Shown here piece by piece: positions 39,942-48,370 of a stretch of DNA of 64,000 nt. Source of the stretch: Stenotrophomonas africana (GTDB lineage Bacteria > Pseudomonadota > Gammaproteobacteria > Xanthomonadales > Xanthomonadaceae); contig NZ_JABEME010000002.1 in assembly GCF_013004645.1 (NCBI RefSeq), positions 1-64,000 of the forward strand. Reading direction: 5' to 3'. Below the pieces are notes generated by a model that saw only the letters and a program-made list of their open reading frames with translations, had not been told where the DNA came from and searched no databases. A program made the position numbers and the translations under genes. The stretch's first letter is position 1, and the number at the start of each line of letters is the position of its first letter.

Positions 39942-40676
39942 ATGAGCAACGAATACGAGGACGTCAGCCCGGACGGCACCCAGATACTGGTACATCGCCG
40001 CGAAAAGGACTTCGTGCTCGCCACCGGCAAAGAACAGCACATCGAGGCGATCAGCGCCCACCTCGAACGCCATCTGGGCCCGGTGTCCGGTGTCTTCCAT
40101 GAAATCATCTCCGACCTGGTGCACATCGACGTGCATGTGGTGCCGGCCAATGAACACTGCCCGTACCTGCGCCTGGTCACCTCCGGCATGAGCGACCTGC
40201 CGATGACCGTGCCCGCCGAGGTGGATGCGGACGTGCCGCGCTACATGGAGCTGATGGTGACCCTGCCGGCCGACTGGCCGATGTCCCAGGATGCCTTCGA
40301 GGACGAACGCAATTACTGGCCGGTGCGCCTGCTGAAGGGCATGGCGCGGCTGCCGCACGAGTACGACACCTGGCTGGGCTTCGGCCACACCATTCCCAAC
40401 GGCCATCCCAGCGAGCCCTACGCGCCGGGCGTGGGTTTCGACGGCGCCATCGTGCTGTCGCCGGTGACCGCCCCGGAGGACTTCGCCACGCTGGCGCTGG
40501 AGGACGGCAAGACCATCAGCTTCATGAGCCTGGTTCCGCTGTACCCGGAAGAGATGGACCTGAAGCTGAAAAAGGGCGCCGAGGTGCTGCTCGACCGCTT
40601 CGATGCGAAGAAGATCAAGGACGTGATCGAACCCGGCCGCGCCAATGTGGCGAAGAAGCGTTTCGGGCTGTTCTGA
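39942..40676 (+). CDS. Suppressor-of-fused (SUFU) domain protein
   Basis: A protein of 244 residues consisting of a SUFU domain. Indicative stretches are VHIDVHVVPANEHCPYLRLVTSGMSD, YMELMVTLPADWP, YWPVRLLKGMARLPHEYDTWLGFGHTIPNG and SFMSLVPLYPEEMDLKLKKG. Bacterial SUFU-domain proteins have no settled function; some are immunity proteins of toxin systems, but no toxin gene is adjacent. It appears to be a single gene between parB and the epimerase. Confidence 0.85.
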   Translation: MSNEYEDVSPDGTQILVHRREKDFVLATGKEQHIEAISAHLERHLGPVSGVFHEIISDLVHIDVHVVPANEHCPYLRLVTSGMSDLPMTVPAEVDADVPRYMELMVTLPADWPMSQDAFEDERNYWPVRLLKGMARLPHEYDTWLGFGHTIPNGHPSEPYAPGVGFDGAIVLSPVTAPEDFATLALEDGKTISFMSLVPLYPEEMDLKLKKGAEVLLDRFDAKKIKDVIEPGRANVAKKRFGLF

Positions 40677-40727
40677 GCCCGCAGCGTATCCTCTGCACCT
40701 GTACTCATTGATTTCCAGGCAACTGCA

Positions 40728-41693
40728 ATGACCATCCTGCTCACCGGCGCTGCCGGCTTCATCGGTGCCTACACCGCCCGCGCGCTGCTGGAGGCGGGCC
40801 AGCCGGTGGTCGGCCTGGACAACTTCAACGATTACTACGACCCGCAGATCAAGCGCGACCGCGTGGCCGCGCTGTGCCCGACACTGGACCTGCGCACCCT
40901 CGACCTGACCGACCGCGAGGGCCTGGCCGCGCTGTTCGACGAAGTGAAGCCGACGGCGGTGATCCACCTGGCCGCTCAGGCCGGCGTGCGCTATTCGCTG
41001 GAAAACCCGCACGCCTACGTCGACAGCAACCTGGTCGGCTTCGTCAACATGCTCGAACTGTGCCGTCACCGCGGCGTGCAGCACCTGGTGTATGCCTCCA
41101 GCAGCTCGGTCTACGGTGATTCGGCCACGCCGCCGTTCTCCGAGGACCAGCGCGTGGACCAGCCGCGTTCGCTGTATGCAGCGACCAAGGCCGCCAACGA
41201 GCTGATGGCCTACACCTACGCACAGCTGTACGGACTGCATGCCACCGGCCTGCGTTTCTTCACCGTGTACGGTCCCTGGGGCCGGCCGGACATGGCACCG
41301 CTGCTGTTCTCGCGCGCGGTGCTGGCCGGGCGGCCGATCGACGTATTCAACGAAGGCCGCATGCAGCGCGACTTCACACATGTTTCCGACATCGTGTCGG
41401 GTATCCTCGGCGCCCTCGCGCATCCGGCCGACGGTCCGGTGCCGCACCGGGTGTTCAACCTCGGCAACCATACGCCGGTCGAGCTGGAGCGCTTCATCAG
41501 CGTGATCGAGCAGGCTGCCGGCCGCCCCGCGCAGAAGGTCTACAAGCCCATGCAGCCCGGTGACATGGTGCGCACGATGGCCGATACCCGGCGCGCCCAT
41601 GACGCATTCGGCTTCGACGCGGTGACCCCGATCGAAGAAGGGCTGCCGCCTGTCGTGCAGTGGTGCCGCGAGTACTTTGGCGACCGCGCCTGA
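40728..41693 (+). CDS. NAD-dependent epimerase, UDP-glucuronate 4-epimerase type
   Basis: An extended short-chain dehydrogenase/epimerase of 321 residues with the NAD loop TGAAGFIGAYTARALLEAG and catalytic SLYAATKAANE (Tyr-x3-Lys) at about 148-152. The substrate-binding segments FFTVYGPWGRPDMA and QRDFTHVSDIV are typical of UDP-glucuronate/UDP-glucose 4-epimerases. It would supply a UDP-hexuronate for surface polysaccharide. It starts a short cluster with a glycosyltransferase and a LAB_N membrane protein, 89 bases upstream of the former. Confidence 0.92.
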   Translation: MTILLTGAAGFIGAYTARALLEAGQPVVGLDNFNDYYDPQIKRDRVAALCPTLDLRTLDLTDREGLAALFDEVKPTAVIHLAAQAGVRYSLENPHAYVDSNLVGFVNMLELCRHRGVQHLVYASSSSVYGDSATPPFSEDQRVDQPRSLYAATKAANELMAYTYAQLYGLHATGLRFFTVYGPWGRPDMAPLLFSRAVLAGRPIDVFNEGRMQRDFTHVSDIVSGILGALAHPADGPVPHRVFNLGNHTPVELERFISVIEQAAGRPAQKVYKPMQPGDMVRTMADTRRAHDAFGFDAVTPIEEGLPPVVQWCREYFGDRA

Positions 41694-41782
41694 GGACGGA
41701 TCCTCACGCCACCAGGTTCATCTTCGGATAACCTCGGTTTCGGAGAATGCGCGGTCTTTGTCCCCCCTTGGCCGAGTGCCTT

Positions 41783-42505
41783 ATGAGCCAACCCGAGCTT
41801 TCCGTTGTCGTCCCGGTGTTCAACGAGCGCGACAACGTCGCCCCGCTGGTTGCCGAAATCACCGCTGCGCTGCGTGGCCGGCTGCCGTTCGAGATCGTCT
41901 ACATCGATGATCACTCGCGCGATGACACCCTGGCGGTGCTGCAGGGCCTGAAGGCGACCACACCGGAACTGCGGGTGCTGCACCACGTGAACCAGAGCGG
42001 GCAGAGCACCGCCGTGCGCACCGGTGTCAAGCATGCGCGGGCGCCGTGGATCGCCACTCTGGATGGCGATGGCCAGAACGATCCGGCCGATATCCCCAAG
42101 CTGCTCGCCGCGCGCGACGCTGCCGAGGCGCAGGTGAAGCTGTTCGCCGGCTGGCGCGTCAACCGCCAGGACAGCGGCAGCAAGCGCTGGGCCAGCAAGT
42201 GGGCCAACGCCATCCGTGCACGCATGCTGCGCGACGATACGCCCGATACCGGCTGCGGCATCAAGCTGTTCGAACGCAGCGCGTTCCTCGACCTGCCGTA
42301 TTTCGACCACATGCACCGCTACCTGCCGGCGCTGATGCAGCGCGCCGGCTGGAAGACCACCAGCGTGCCGGTCAACCACCGCCACCGTACCGCCGGCGTC
42401 TCCAAGTACAACAACCTGGGCCGTGCGCTGGTCGGCATCCGTGACCTGCGCGGCGTGGCCTGGCTGATCACCCGCAGCAAGCGCACCGCGGTGGAAGAGC
42501 GGTGA
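41783..42505 (+). CDS. Family 2 glycosyltransferase, dolichol/undecaprenyl-phosphate type
   Basis: A GT2 enzyme of 240 residues. It has LSVVVPVFNERDN at the N-terminus, the nucleotide-binding DDHSRDDT, the metal motif TLDGDGQNDPADIP and the later NHRHRTAGVSKYNNLGRA. It resembles DPM1/ArnC-type enzymes that load a sugar on a polyprenyl phosphate, but it lacks the C-terminal membrane helices of ArnC. The stop overlaps the next gene by one base. Confidence 0.92.
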   Translation: MSQPELSVVVPVFNERDNVAPLVAEITAALRGRLPFEIVYIDDHSRDDTLAVLQGLKATTPELRVLHHVNQSGQSTAVRTGVKHARAPWIATLDGDGQNDPADIPKLLAARDAAEAQVKLFAGWRVNRQDSGSKRWASKWANAIRARMLRDDTPDTGCGIKLFERSAFLDLPYFDHMHRYLPALMQRAGWKTTSVPVNHRHRTAGVSKYNNLGRALVGIRDLRGVAWLITRSKRTAVEER

Positions 42506-42852
42506 TGGGCCTGGAACTGCACTGGCTCGACCAGCCGCTGACCTGGCTGTACTGGACCGGCCTGCACGTGACCGGCTGGAAGTTGATCGGCTATACCGGC
42601 GCGCTGATGTTCGGCGGCCGCTGGTTGGTCCAGTTCGTCGCCTCCAAGCGTGCGGGCAAGCCGGTGATCCCGCGCCTGTTCTGGTACATGAGCGTGGTCG
42701 GCAGTCTGATGACGCTGAGCTACTTCCTGTTCTCGGCCAAGCAGGACTCGGTGGGCGTGCTGCAGAACCTGTTCCCGGCATTCACCGCGCTGTACAGCCT
42801 GCAGCTGGACATCAAGCACCGGGGCTGGAAGCGGGACAAGGCCAGCCACTGA
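42505..42852 (+). CDS. Lipid-A-disaccharide synthase N-terminal-domain (LAB_N) membrane protein
   Basis: A protein of 115 residues with about three membrane segments (KLIGYTGALMFGGRWLVQFV, FWYMSVVGSLMTLSYFLF, NLFPAFTALYSLQLDI). It has the LAB_N signature arrangement found alone or fused to lipid A disaccharide synthase. It is probably a membrane partner of the GT2 enzyme in glycolipid export or modification. ATG 42505 overlaps the GT2 stop (TGATG); a GTG three bases earlier is also possible. Confidence 0.88.
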   Translation: MGLELHWLDQPLTWLYWTGLHVTGWKLIGYTGALMFGGRWLVQFVASKRAGKPVIPRLFWYMSVVGSLMTLSYFLFSAKQDSVGVLQNLFPAFTALYSLQLDIKHRGWKRDKASH

Positions 42853-42875
42853 GGCCTGCGGGGTGCCTGCCATGG

Positions 42876-43164
42876 GTAGAGTCGACTGTCAGTCGACTTT
42901 CGCGCGGAGCGGGCTTTGCTACATGTGGCGGAAGAGCAGCCGACTGACAGTCGGCTCTACCACGCGCCTTCGGCGCTGCGGCCCCGGCCTGCGGCCGGTT
43001 CCCGGTCCTGCCTGCTGTGGGTAGAGTCGACTGTCAGTCGACTTTCGCGCGGAGCGCGGGCTTTGCTACATATGGCGGAAGGGCAGCCGACTGACAGTCG
43101 GCTCTACCACGCGCCTTCGGCGCTGCGGTCCCGGCCTGCGGCCGGTTCCCGGTCCTGCCTGCTG
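42876..43164. repeat. Tandem duplication of a REP dimer unit
   Basis: Two copies of a roughly 145-base unit start at 42876 and 43021. Each contains GTAGAGTCGACTGTCAGTCGAC, a spacer, the inverse GACTGACAGTCGGCTCTAC, and the same CACGCGCCTTCGGCGCTGCGG..GGTCCTGCCTGCTG tail. They differ by a two-base indel and a few substitutions. The roughly 390-base gap between the LAB_N gene and the DUF885 gene is filled mainly by these copies; no ORF is seen. Confidence 0.88.
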
Positions 43165-43244
43165 CGCAGGCAGGACCTTCGTCCCATGCCACCGACGGTG
43201 AGCGGTGCCATGATCGGGGTCTGCCTTCCCGGGAACCTGTGCTC

Positions 43245-45017
43245 GTGAAAACCCGTCTTGCCGTTGCCCTGTTGATCGCCCTGTCCGCCCCCGCTGTGGC
43301 GCTGGCTGCACCGCCCGCCACCGCCGCGCCGGCCAGCGTGGCCACCGAATTGCCCGCCGACGCCGCCTTCCGTGCGGTGTACGAGAAGGAATGGAAGTGG
43401 CGCCAGGATGGCGGCGGCGAGGCCAGCGAGGACGAGGACGCCCCGGCCAATGCCACCCGCATGCCCGACGTCGGCCCGGCCGCGCAGCAGGCGCGCTTGA
43501 AGGTGTGGGACGAGACTCTCGCCGCGCTGAAGAAGATCGACCCGAAGACCCTGTTGCCCGACAACCAGGTCAACTACGCGATCTACCGCGACCAGGTGTT
43601 CAACCTCGCCGAAGAGGTGCGCCTGCGCGGCTACGAGATGCCGTTCAACGCCGACTCCTCGTTCTGGTCCAACCTGTCCTTCATGGCCCGGCGCGAGATG
43701 AAGACCGTGCAGGACTACCAGAACTACATCGCACGGCTGAACGATGTGCCGCGCTATTTCGGGCAGCAGACAGAGAACATGCGCGCCGGCCTGAAGCGTG
43801 GCTTCAGCGTGCCGCGCGCGGTGCTCGATGGCCGCGAGGTGTCCATCGCCACCGTCGCCGAGTTGAAGGACCCGACCGAGTCGCCGCTGTACGCGCCGTT
43901 CAAGAAGCTTCCCAACAGCATCCCGGCGGCCGAGCAGGCCAGGCTGCAGGCGCAGGCGCGTGAAGCGATCAACGGCAAGGTGGTGCCGGCGTTCCAGCAG
44001 CTGCGGACCTTCTTCGTCAACGAATACGTGCCGCAGGCGCGTACCACCCTGGCCGCCGAAGCGATGCCGGACGGCAAGGCGTACTACAAGCAGCAGATCC
44101 ACGAATACACCACGCTGGACCTGTCGCCGGACGAGATCCATCGCATCGGCCTGGATGAAGTCGCACGCATCCAGAAGGAAATGAACGACATCATCAAGCA
44201 GGTGAAGTTCAAGGGCAGCTTCGCCGAGTTCCTGACCTTCCTGCGTACCGATCCGCAGTTCTACGCCAAGACACCGGAAGAGCTGCTGTCGCGTGCCGCG
44301 TGGATCTCCAAGCGCGCCGATGGCCAGCTGGGCAAGTACATGACCCTGCCGCGCGCCCGCTTCACCATCGTGCCGGTGCCGCCGGACATCGCACCGTTCT
44401 GGACTGCCGGCCGCGGTGGCATGGGCACCTACTGGCTTAACACCTACAACCTGCCGTCGCGCCCGCTGTACAACCTGCCGGCACTCACGCTGCATGAGTC
44501 GGATCCGGGCCACGCGCTGCAGGGCGCCATCGCCGCCGAGCAGAAGAACCTGCCCGAGTTCCGCCGCAACGCCTACATCTCCGCCTATGGCGAAGGCTGG
44601 GCGCTGTACTGCGAGAAGCTGGGCGTGGAGATGGGCATCTACGAGACCCCGTACGAGGATTTCGGCCGCCTGACCTACGAGATGTGGCGCGCCGCGCGCC
44701 TGGTGATCGACACCGGCGTGCACAGCAAGGACTGGACCCGCGAGCAGGCGCTGGCCTACCTGCGTGACCACACTGCGCTGAGCGAGCATGAAGTGACCAC
44801 CGAAGTGGACCGCTACATATCCTGGCCGGGCCAGGCGCTGAGCTACAAGCTGGGCGAGATCGCCATCGTGCGCCTGCGTGCGCAGGCCGAGAAGGAGCTG
44901 GGCGACAAGTTCGACATCAAGGGTTTCCACGACACCCTGCTCAAGCAGGGCTCGGTGCCGCTGCCGGTGCTGGAACAGCAGATCCAGGCCTACATCGCCG
45001 AACGCAAGAAGGCCTGA
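43245..45017 (+). CDS. Exported DUF885-family metallopeptidase-like protein
   Basis: A protein of 590 residues with a signal peptide (MKTRLAVALLIALSAPAVALA). The body is the helical DUF885 domain, with the presumed zinc motif LHESDPGHALQ (HExxPGH type) near residue 420 and a downstream conserved AYGEGWALYCEKLGVEMG segment, where the Glu is the likely third ligand. Related proteins are uncharacterised or peptidase-like. The GTG at 43245 gives a standard MK signal peptide; a GTG at 43239 is an alternative. Confidence 0.88.
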   Translation: MKTRLAVALLIALSAPAVALAAPPATAAPASVATELPADAAFRAVYEKEWKWRQDGGGEASEDEDAPANATRMPDVGPAAQQARLKVWDETLAALKKIDPKTLLPDNQVNYAIYRDQVFNLAEEVRLRGYEMPFNADSSFWSNLSFMARREMKTVQDYQNYIARLNDVPRYFGQQTENMRAGLKRGFSVPRAVLDGREVSIATVAELKDPTESPLYAPFKKLPNSIPAAEQARLQAQAREAINGKVVPAFQQLRTFFVNEYVPQARTTLAAEAMPDGKAYYKQQIHEYTTLDLSPDEIHRIGLDEVARIQKEMNDIIKQVKFKGSFAEFLTFLRTDPQFYAKTPEELLSRAAWISKRADGQLGKYMTLPRARFTIVPVPPDIAPFWTAGRGGMGTYWLNTYNLPSRPLYNLPALTLHESDPGHALQGAIAAEQKNLPEFRRNAYISAYGEGWALYCEKLGVEMGIYETPYEDFGRLTYEMWRAARLVIDTGVHSKDWTREQALAYLRDHTALSEHEVTTEVDRYISWPGQALSYKLGEIAIVRLRAQAEKELGDKFDIKGFHDTLLKQGSVPLPVLEQQIQAYIAERKKA

Positions 45018-45027
45018 CCGTGCAAGG

Positions 45028-45101
45028 GTAGTGCCGGCCGCTGGCCGGCAACCCGCATGCACCGCAATTGTTCGACATTGCCGGCCAGCGGCCGGCACTA
45101 C
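45028..45101. repeat. GTAG REP dimer (GTAGTGCCGGCC family)
   Basis: GTAGTGCCGGCCGCTGGCCGGC at the left and GCCGGCCAGCGGCCGGCACTAC at the right. It lies just after the DUF885 stop. Confidence 0.87.
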
Positions 45102-45114
45102 CAGGGATCGGAAA

Positions 45115-45144
45115 ACGGGGTCGGATCGCAGGATCCGACCCCGT
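45115..45144. terminator. Perfect 13-bp hairpin between convergent genes
   Basis: ACGGGGTCGGATC (45115-45127) and GATCCGACCCCGT (45132-45144) pair perfectly round a GCAG loop. A-rich sequence flanks it on the left, and it ends six bases before the stop of the minus-strand czcA. It probably terminates czcA transcription on the minus strand, since the complement of GAAAA gives a T-run. Confidence 0.65.
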
Positions 45145-45150
45145 CATGTT

Positions 45151-48100
45151 TCACCCCACCGCCCGTGGCTTGGCCACCCGCGCTGCGAAGGTCGGCAGCA
45201 CCAGCAGGGTCAGCACGGTGGCGGTGATCAGGCCACCGATCACCACCGTCGCCAGCGGCTTCTGCACCTCCGCACCCGAACCGCTGGCAATCGCCATCGG
45301 AATGAAACCGACGATCGCCACCAGCGCGGTGGTCAGCACTGCGCGGATGCGGCTGGAGGCACCGTTGATCGCCGCCTGCAGCGGCAGGTCACCGGCGTCC
45401 AGGCGCTCGCGGATCGCCTGCATCAGCACCAGGCCGTTCAACGTGGCCACGCCGGATACCGCGATGAAACCCACCGCTGCCGACACCGAGAACGGCATGC
45501 CACGCAGCAGCAGTGCGAGGATGCCGCCGACCAGCGCCAACGGTACGCAGCTGAACACCAGAATGGCTTCCTTGCCACTGCGCAGGGCCATGAACAGCAG
45601 GCTGCCGATCAGCAGGAACACCACCGGTACCACCGTCGCCAGCCGCTTCTCCGCGCGCTGCAGGTTCTCGAACTGACCGCCCCAGGTCAGGTAGGCACCC
45701 GGCGGCAGCGCCACGTCGGCCACCGCGGCCTGCGCCTCGCCGACGAAGCCGCCCAGATCGCGACCGCGCACGTTGGCCTGCACCACCACGCGGCGACTGC
45801 CGTTGTTGCGGCTGATCTGGTTCGGCCCTTCGCTCACCGTAATGCGCGCCACCGACGACAACGGAATCACCAACCCCGATGGCGTGGCGATCGGCAGCGA
45901 GGCCAGCTGGTCCGGATCGTTGCGTGACGCATCGTCCAGGCGCACCACCACGTTGAAGCGGCGGTCGCCTTCGAAGATCTTGCCGGCCGCGGTACCGCCG
46001 ATGCCTGTGGACAACGCGTCACTCACGTCTGCAGCGGTCAGTCCGTACTGCGCCGCCGCCACATGATCGATGGCCACGTTGAGCGTGGGCAGGCCGGAGA
46101 TCTGTTCCACCCGCACGTCGGCCGCGCCATCCACCGCACGCAGTTTCAACGCCACCTGGTCGGCCACCTTCTGCAGCTGGCTGAAGTCATCGCCAAAGAT
46201 CATCACCGCCAGGTCGGTACGCACGCCGGAAATCAGCTCGTTGAAGCGCAGTTCGATCGGCTGGCTGAACTCGAAGCTGTTGCCCAGCTGCTGCCCGGCC
46301 AGCGTTTCAAAGCGCGCCACCAATGCCTCCTTGTCCAGCTTCGGATCGGGCCAGTCCTTGCGCGGCTTCAGTACGATCACGCTGTCGGAGATATTGGTCG
46401 GCATCGGGTCGATGGCCGCCTCGGCGGTACCGGTACGTGAGAACATGGTCTCCACTTCCGGCTGCTTGGCGATCGCCTTTTCCAGTGCCAGCTGCATCGC
46501 CAGTGACTGCTCCAGCGAGGTCGACGGCACGCGCAGGGCCTGCATCGCCACGTTGCCTTCGTCCAGCGTCGGCATGAACTCGCGGCCCAGCAGCGAGAAC
46601 GCGCCGATGCCCACCACCACCATCATCACCGCACCGGCCAGTACCGTGCGCGGATGTGCCACGGCCTTGCGCACCGCTGGTTCGATGCGCGCACGCAGCA
46701 CGCGGATCAGCCTGGTTTCGTGCTCGCCGTCGTCCGCATGCGCGTCGCCATCCTTCACCTTGGGCTCGCGCACCAGCAGCGCGGCCATCGCCGGCACGAA
46801 GGTGAAGGAGAAGATGAAGGCACCGACCAGGGCCAGCATGAAGGTCGCCGCCATCGGGTGGAACGTCTTGCCCTCCACACCTTCCAGCGTGAGGATCGGC
46901 GCGAACACCAGCAGGATGATCAGCTGTCCGAACGCCGCTGGACGCGCCATCTTCATTGCCGAATCGGCGGCCACGCGCAGCCGCTCCATCGCGGTCAATG
47001 CACGACCCAGCTCGGCGCGGCGCTGGCCCAGCATCAGCAGCGTCGACTCGACCACGATCACCGCACCGTCCACCAGGATGCCGAAGTCCAGCGCACCCAG
47101 GCTCATCAGGTTGCCGCTGATGCCGAAGCGGTTCATGCCGATCACTGCGAACAGGAACGACAGCGGAATCACCAGCGCGGTGATCGTCGCTGCACGCAGG
47201 TTGCCCAGCAGCAGGAACAGCACCACCACCACCAGCAGCGCGCCCTCGGTGAGGTTCCTGGCCACGGTCTTGATGGTGGAATTGACCAGCACGCTGCGGT
47301 CCAGCACCGGCGCGGCCACGATGTCGGCCGGCAGCGATTTGTTCACCTGTTCCAGGCGCGCCGCAGCTGCCTGCGCCACGGTGCGGCTGTTGCCACCGGC
47401 AATCATCAGCGCGGTGCCCAGCACGGCTTCATGGCCGTTGCGGCTGGCCGCACCCAGGCGCGGCGCGCGGCTCAGGTCGACGTCGGCCACATCGGCCACG
47501 CGCACCACCACGCCATTGCGGGTGGCCACCGGAGCCTGTGCCAGGTCATCGGTGGTCAGCGCCAGGCCGTCAGCACGTACCACCAGGCCTTCGCCGGCAC
47601 GCTGCACGAAGCCGGCACCGGCCTGCACGTTGGAGCGCTGCAATGCGGTGACCAGATCGGCCAGGCCGAGGCCATGCGCGGCCAGCCGCGCGCTGTCCGG
47701 ATGCACGCCGTATTCCTTGACGTAGCCGCCGACCGTATCGACGCCGGCCAGCCCCGGGCTGGAGCGCATCTGCGGCGCGATGATCCAGTCCTGCACGGTG
47801 CGCAGGTAGGTCGCACGTTCTTCGGGCGTACGCAGCAGGTTGCCTTCCGGCGTGCGGTAGACCTCGCCGGCCTGCCAGCCCGCTTCACCGGGCTTGGCCA
47901 GCTTGGCCGGATCGAACGCGGTGAAGTCCACCGTCCACATCAGCACTTCGCCGAGACCGGTGGTGACCGGCGACAGCATCGGCGATGCGCCATCGGGCAG
48001 GTCTTCGGTGGCTTCGCGCATGCGCTCGGCCACCTGTTGGCGGGCGAAGTAGATGTCGGTCGCATCGGTGAAGATGGCGGTGACCTGCGAGAAGCCATTA

Positions 48101-48360
48101 CGCGACAGCGAACGCGTGGTAGTGAGGCCAGGAATGCCGGCCAGCGCGGTTTCCAGCGGATAGGTCACCTGCCGCTCGATCTGCTCCGGGGTCAGCGCCG
48201 GTGCCACCGTGTTGATCTGCACCTGGCGGTTGGTGATGTCCGGCACCGCGTCGATCGGCAGCTTGCCCAGCTGGAACAGGCCCACGGCGGCGATCAGCGC
48301 GGCCATGAACACCACCAGCCAGCGGTGGCGCACCGCTGTTTCAATGATCAGCTTGAACAT
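45151..48360 (-). CDS. czcA: Heavy-metal RND efflux pump, CzcA/CusA family
   Basis: An inner-membrane proton-driven heavy-metal exporter of 1069 residues (HME-RND). Twelve membrane helices and two large periplasmic loops are evident. The helix-4 signature DFGILVDGAVIVVE with its proton-relay Asp identifies the HME subfamily. The start MFKLIIETAVRHRWLVV (48360) is standard. The divalent-cation type (Co/Zn/Cd, rather than Cu/Ag) is supported by the DFG-D-E signature and by the upstream CzcI-like gene, but it is not proven. Last gene of czcICBA. Confidence 0.93.
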   Translation of the reverse strand: MFKLIIETAVRHRWLVVFMAALIAAVGLFQLGKLPIDAVPDITNRQVQINTVAPALTPEQIERQVTYPLETALAGIPGLTTTRSLSRNGFSQVTAIFTDATDIYFARQQVAERMREATEDLPDGASPMLSPVTTGLGEVLMWTVDFTAFDPAKLAKPGEAGWQAGEVYRTPEGNLLRTPEERATYLRTVQDWIIAPQMRSSPGLAGVDTVGGYVKEYGVHPDSARLAAHGLGLADLVTALQRSNVQAGAGFVQRAGEGLVVRADGLALTTDDLAQAPVATRNGVVVRVADVADVDLSRAPRLGAASRNGHEAVLGTALMIAGGNSRTVAQAAAARLEQVNKSLPADIVAAPVLDRSVLVNSTIKTVARNLTEGALLVVVVLFLLLGNLRAATITALVIPLSFLFAVIGMNRFGISGNLMSLGALDFGILVDGAVIVVESTLLMLGQRRAELGRALTAMERLRVAADSAMKMARPAAFGQLIILLVFAPILTLEGVEGKTFHPMAATFMLALVGAFIFSFTFVPAMAALLVREPKVKDGDAHADDGEHETRLIRVLRARIEPAVRKAVAHPRTVLAGAVMMVVVGIGAFSLLGREFMPTLDEGNVAMQALRVPSTSLEQSLAMQLALEKAIAKQPEVETMFSRTGTAEAAIDPMPTNISDSVIVLKPRKDWPDPKLDKEALVARFETLAGQQLGNSFEFSQPIELRFNELISGVRTDLAVMIFGDDFSQLQKVADQVALKLRAVDGAADVRVEQISGLPTLNVAIDHVAAAQYGLTAADVSDALSTGIGGTAAGKIFEGDRRFNVVVRLDDASRNDPDQLASLPIATPSGLVIPLSSVARITVSEGPNQISRNNGSRRVVVQANVRGRDLGGFVGEAQAAVADVALPPGAYLTWGGQFENLQRAEKRLATVVPVVFLLIGSLLFMALRSGKEAILVFSCVPLALVGGILALLLRGMPFSVSAAVGFIAVSGVATLNGLVLMQAIRERLDAGDLPLQAAINGASSRIRAVLTTALVAIVGFIPMAIASGSGAEVQKPLATVVIGGLITATVLTLLVLPTFAARVAKPRAVG

Positions 48361-48370
48361 GGTCGCCTCC

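Noticed and set aside
42876..43164. CRISPR-like direct repeats
   Set aside because: Only two copies, unit of about 145 bases with internal palindromes and no unique spacers. It is a duplicated REP unit.
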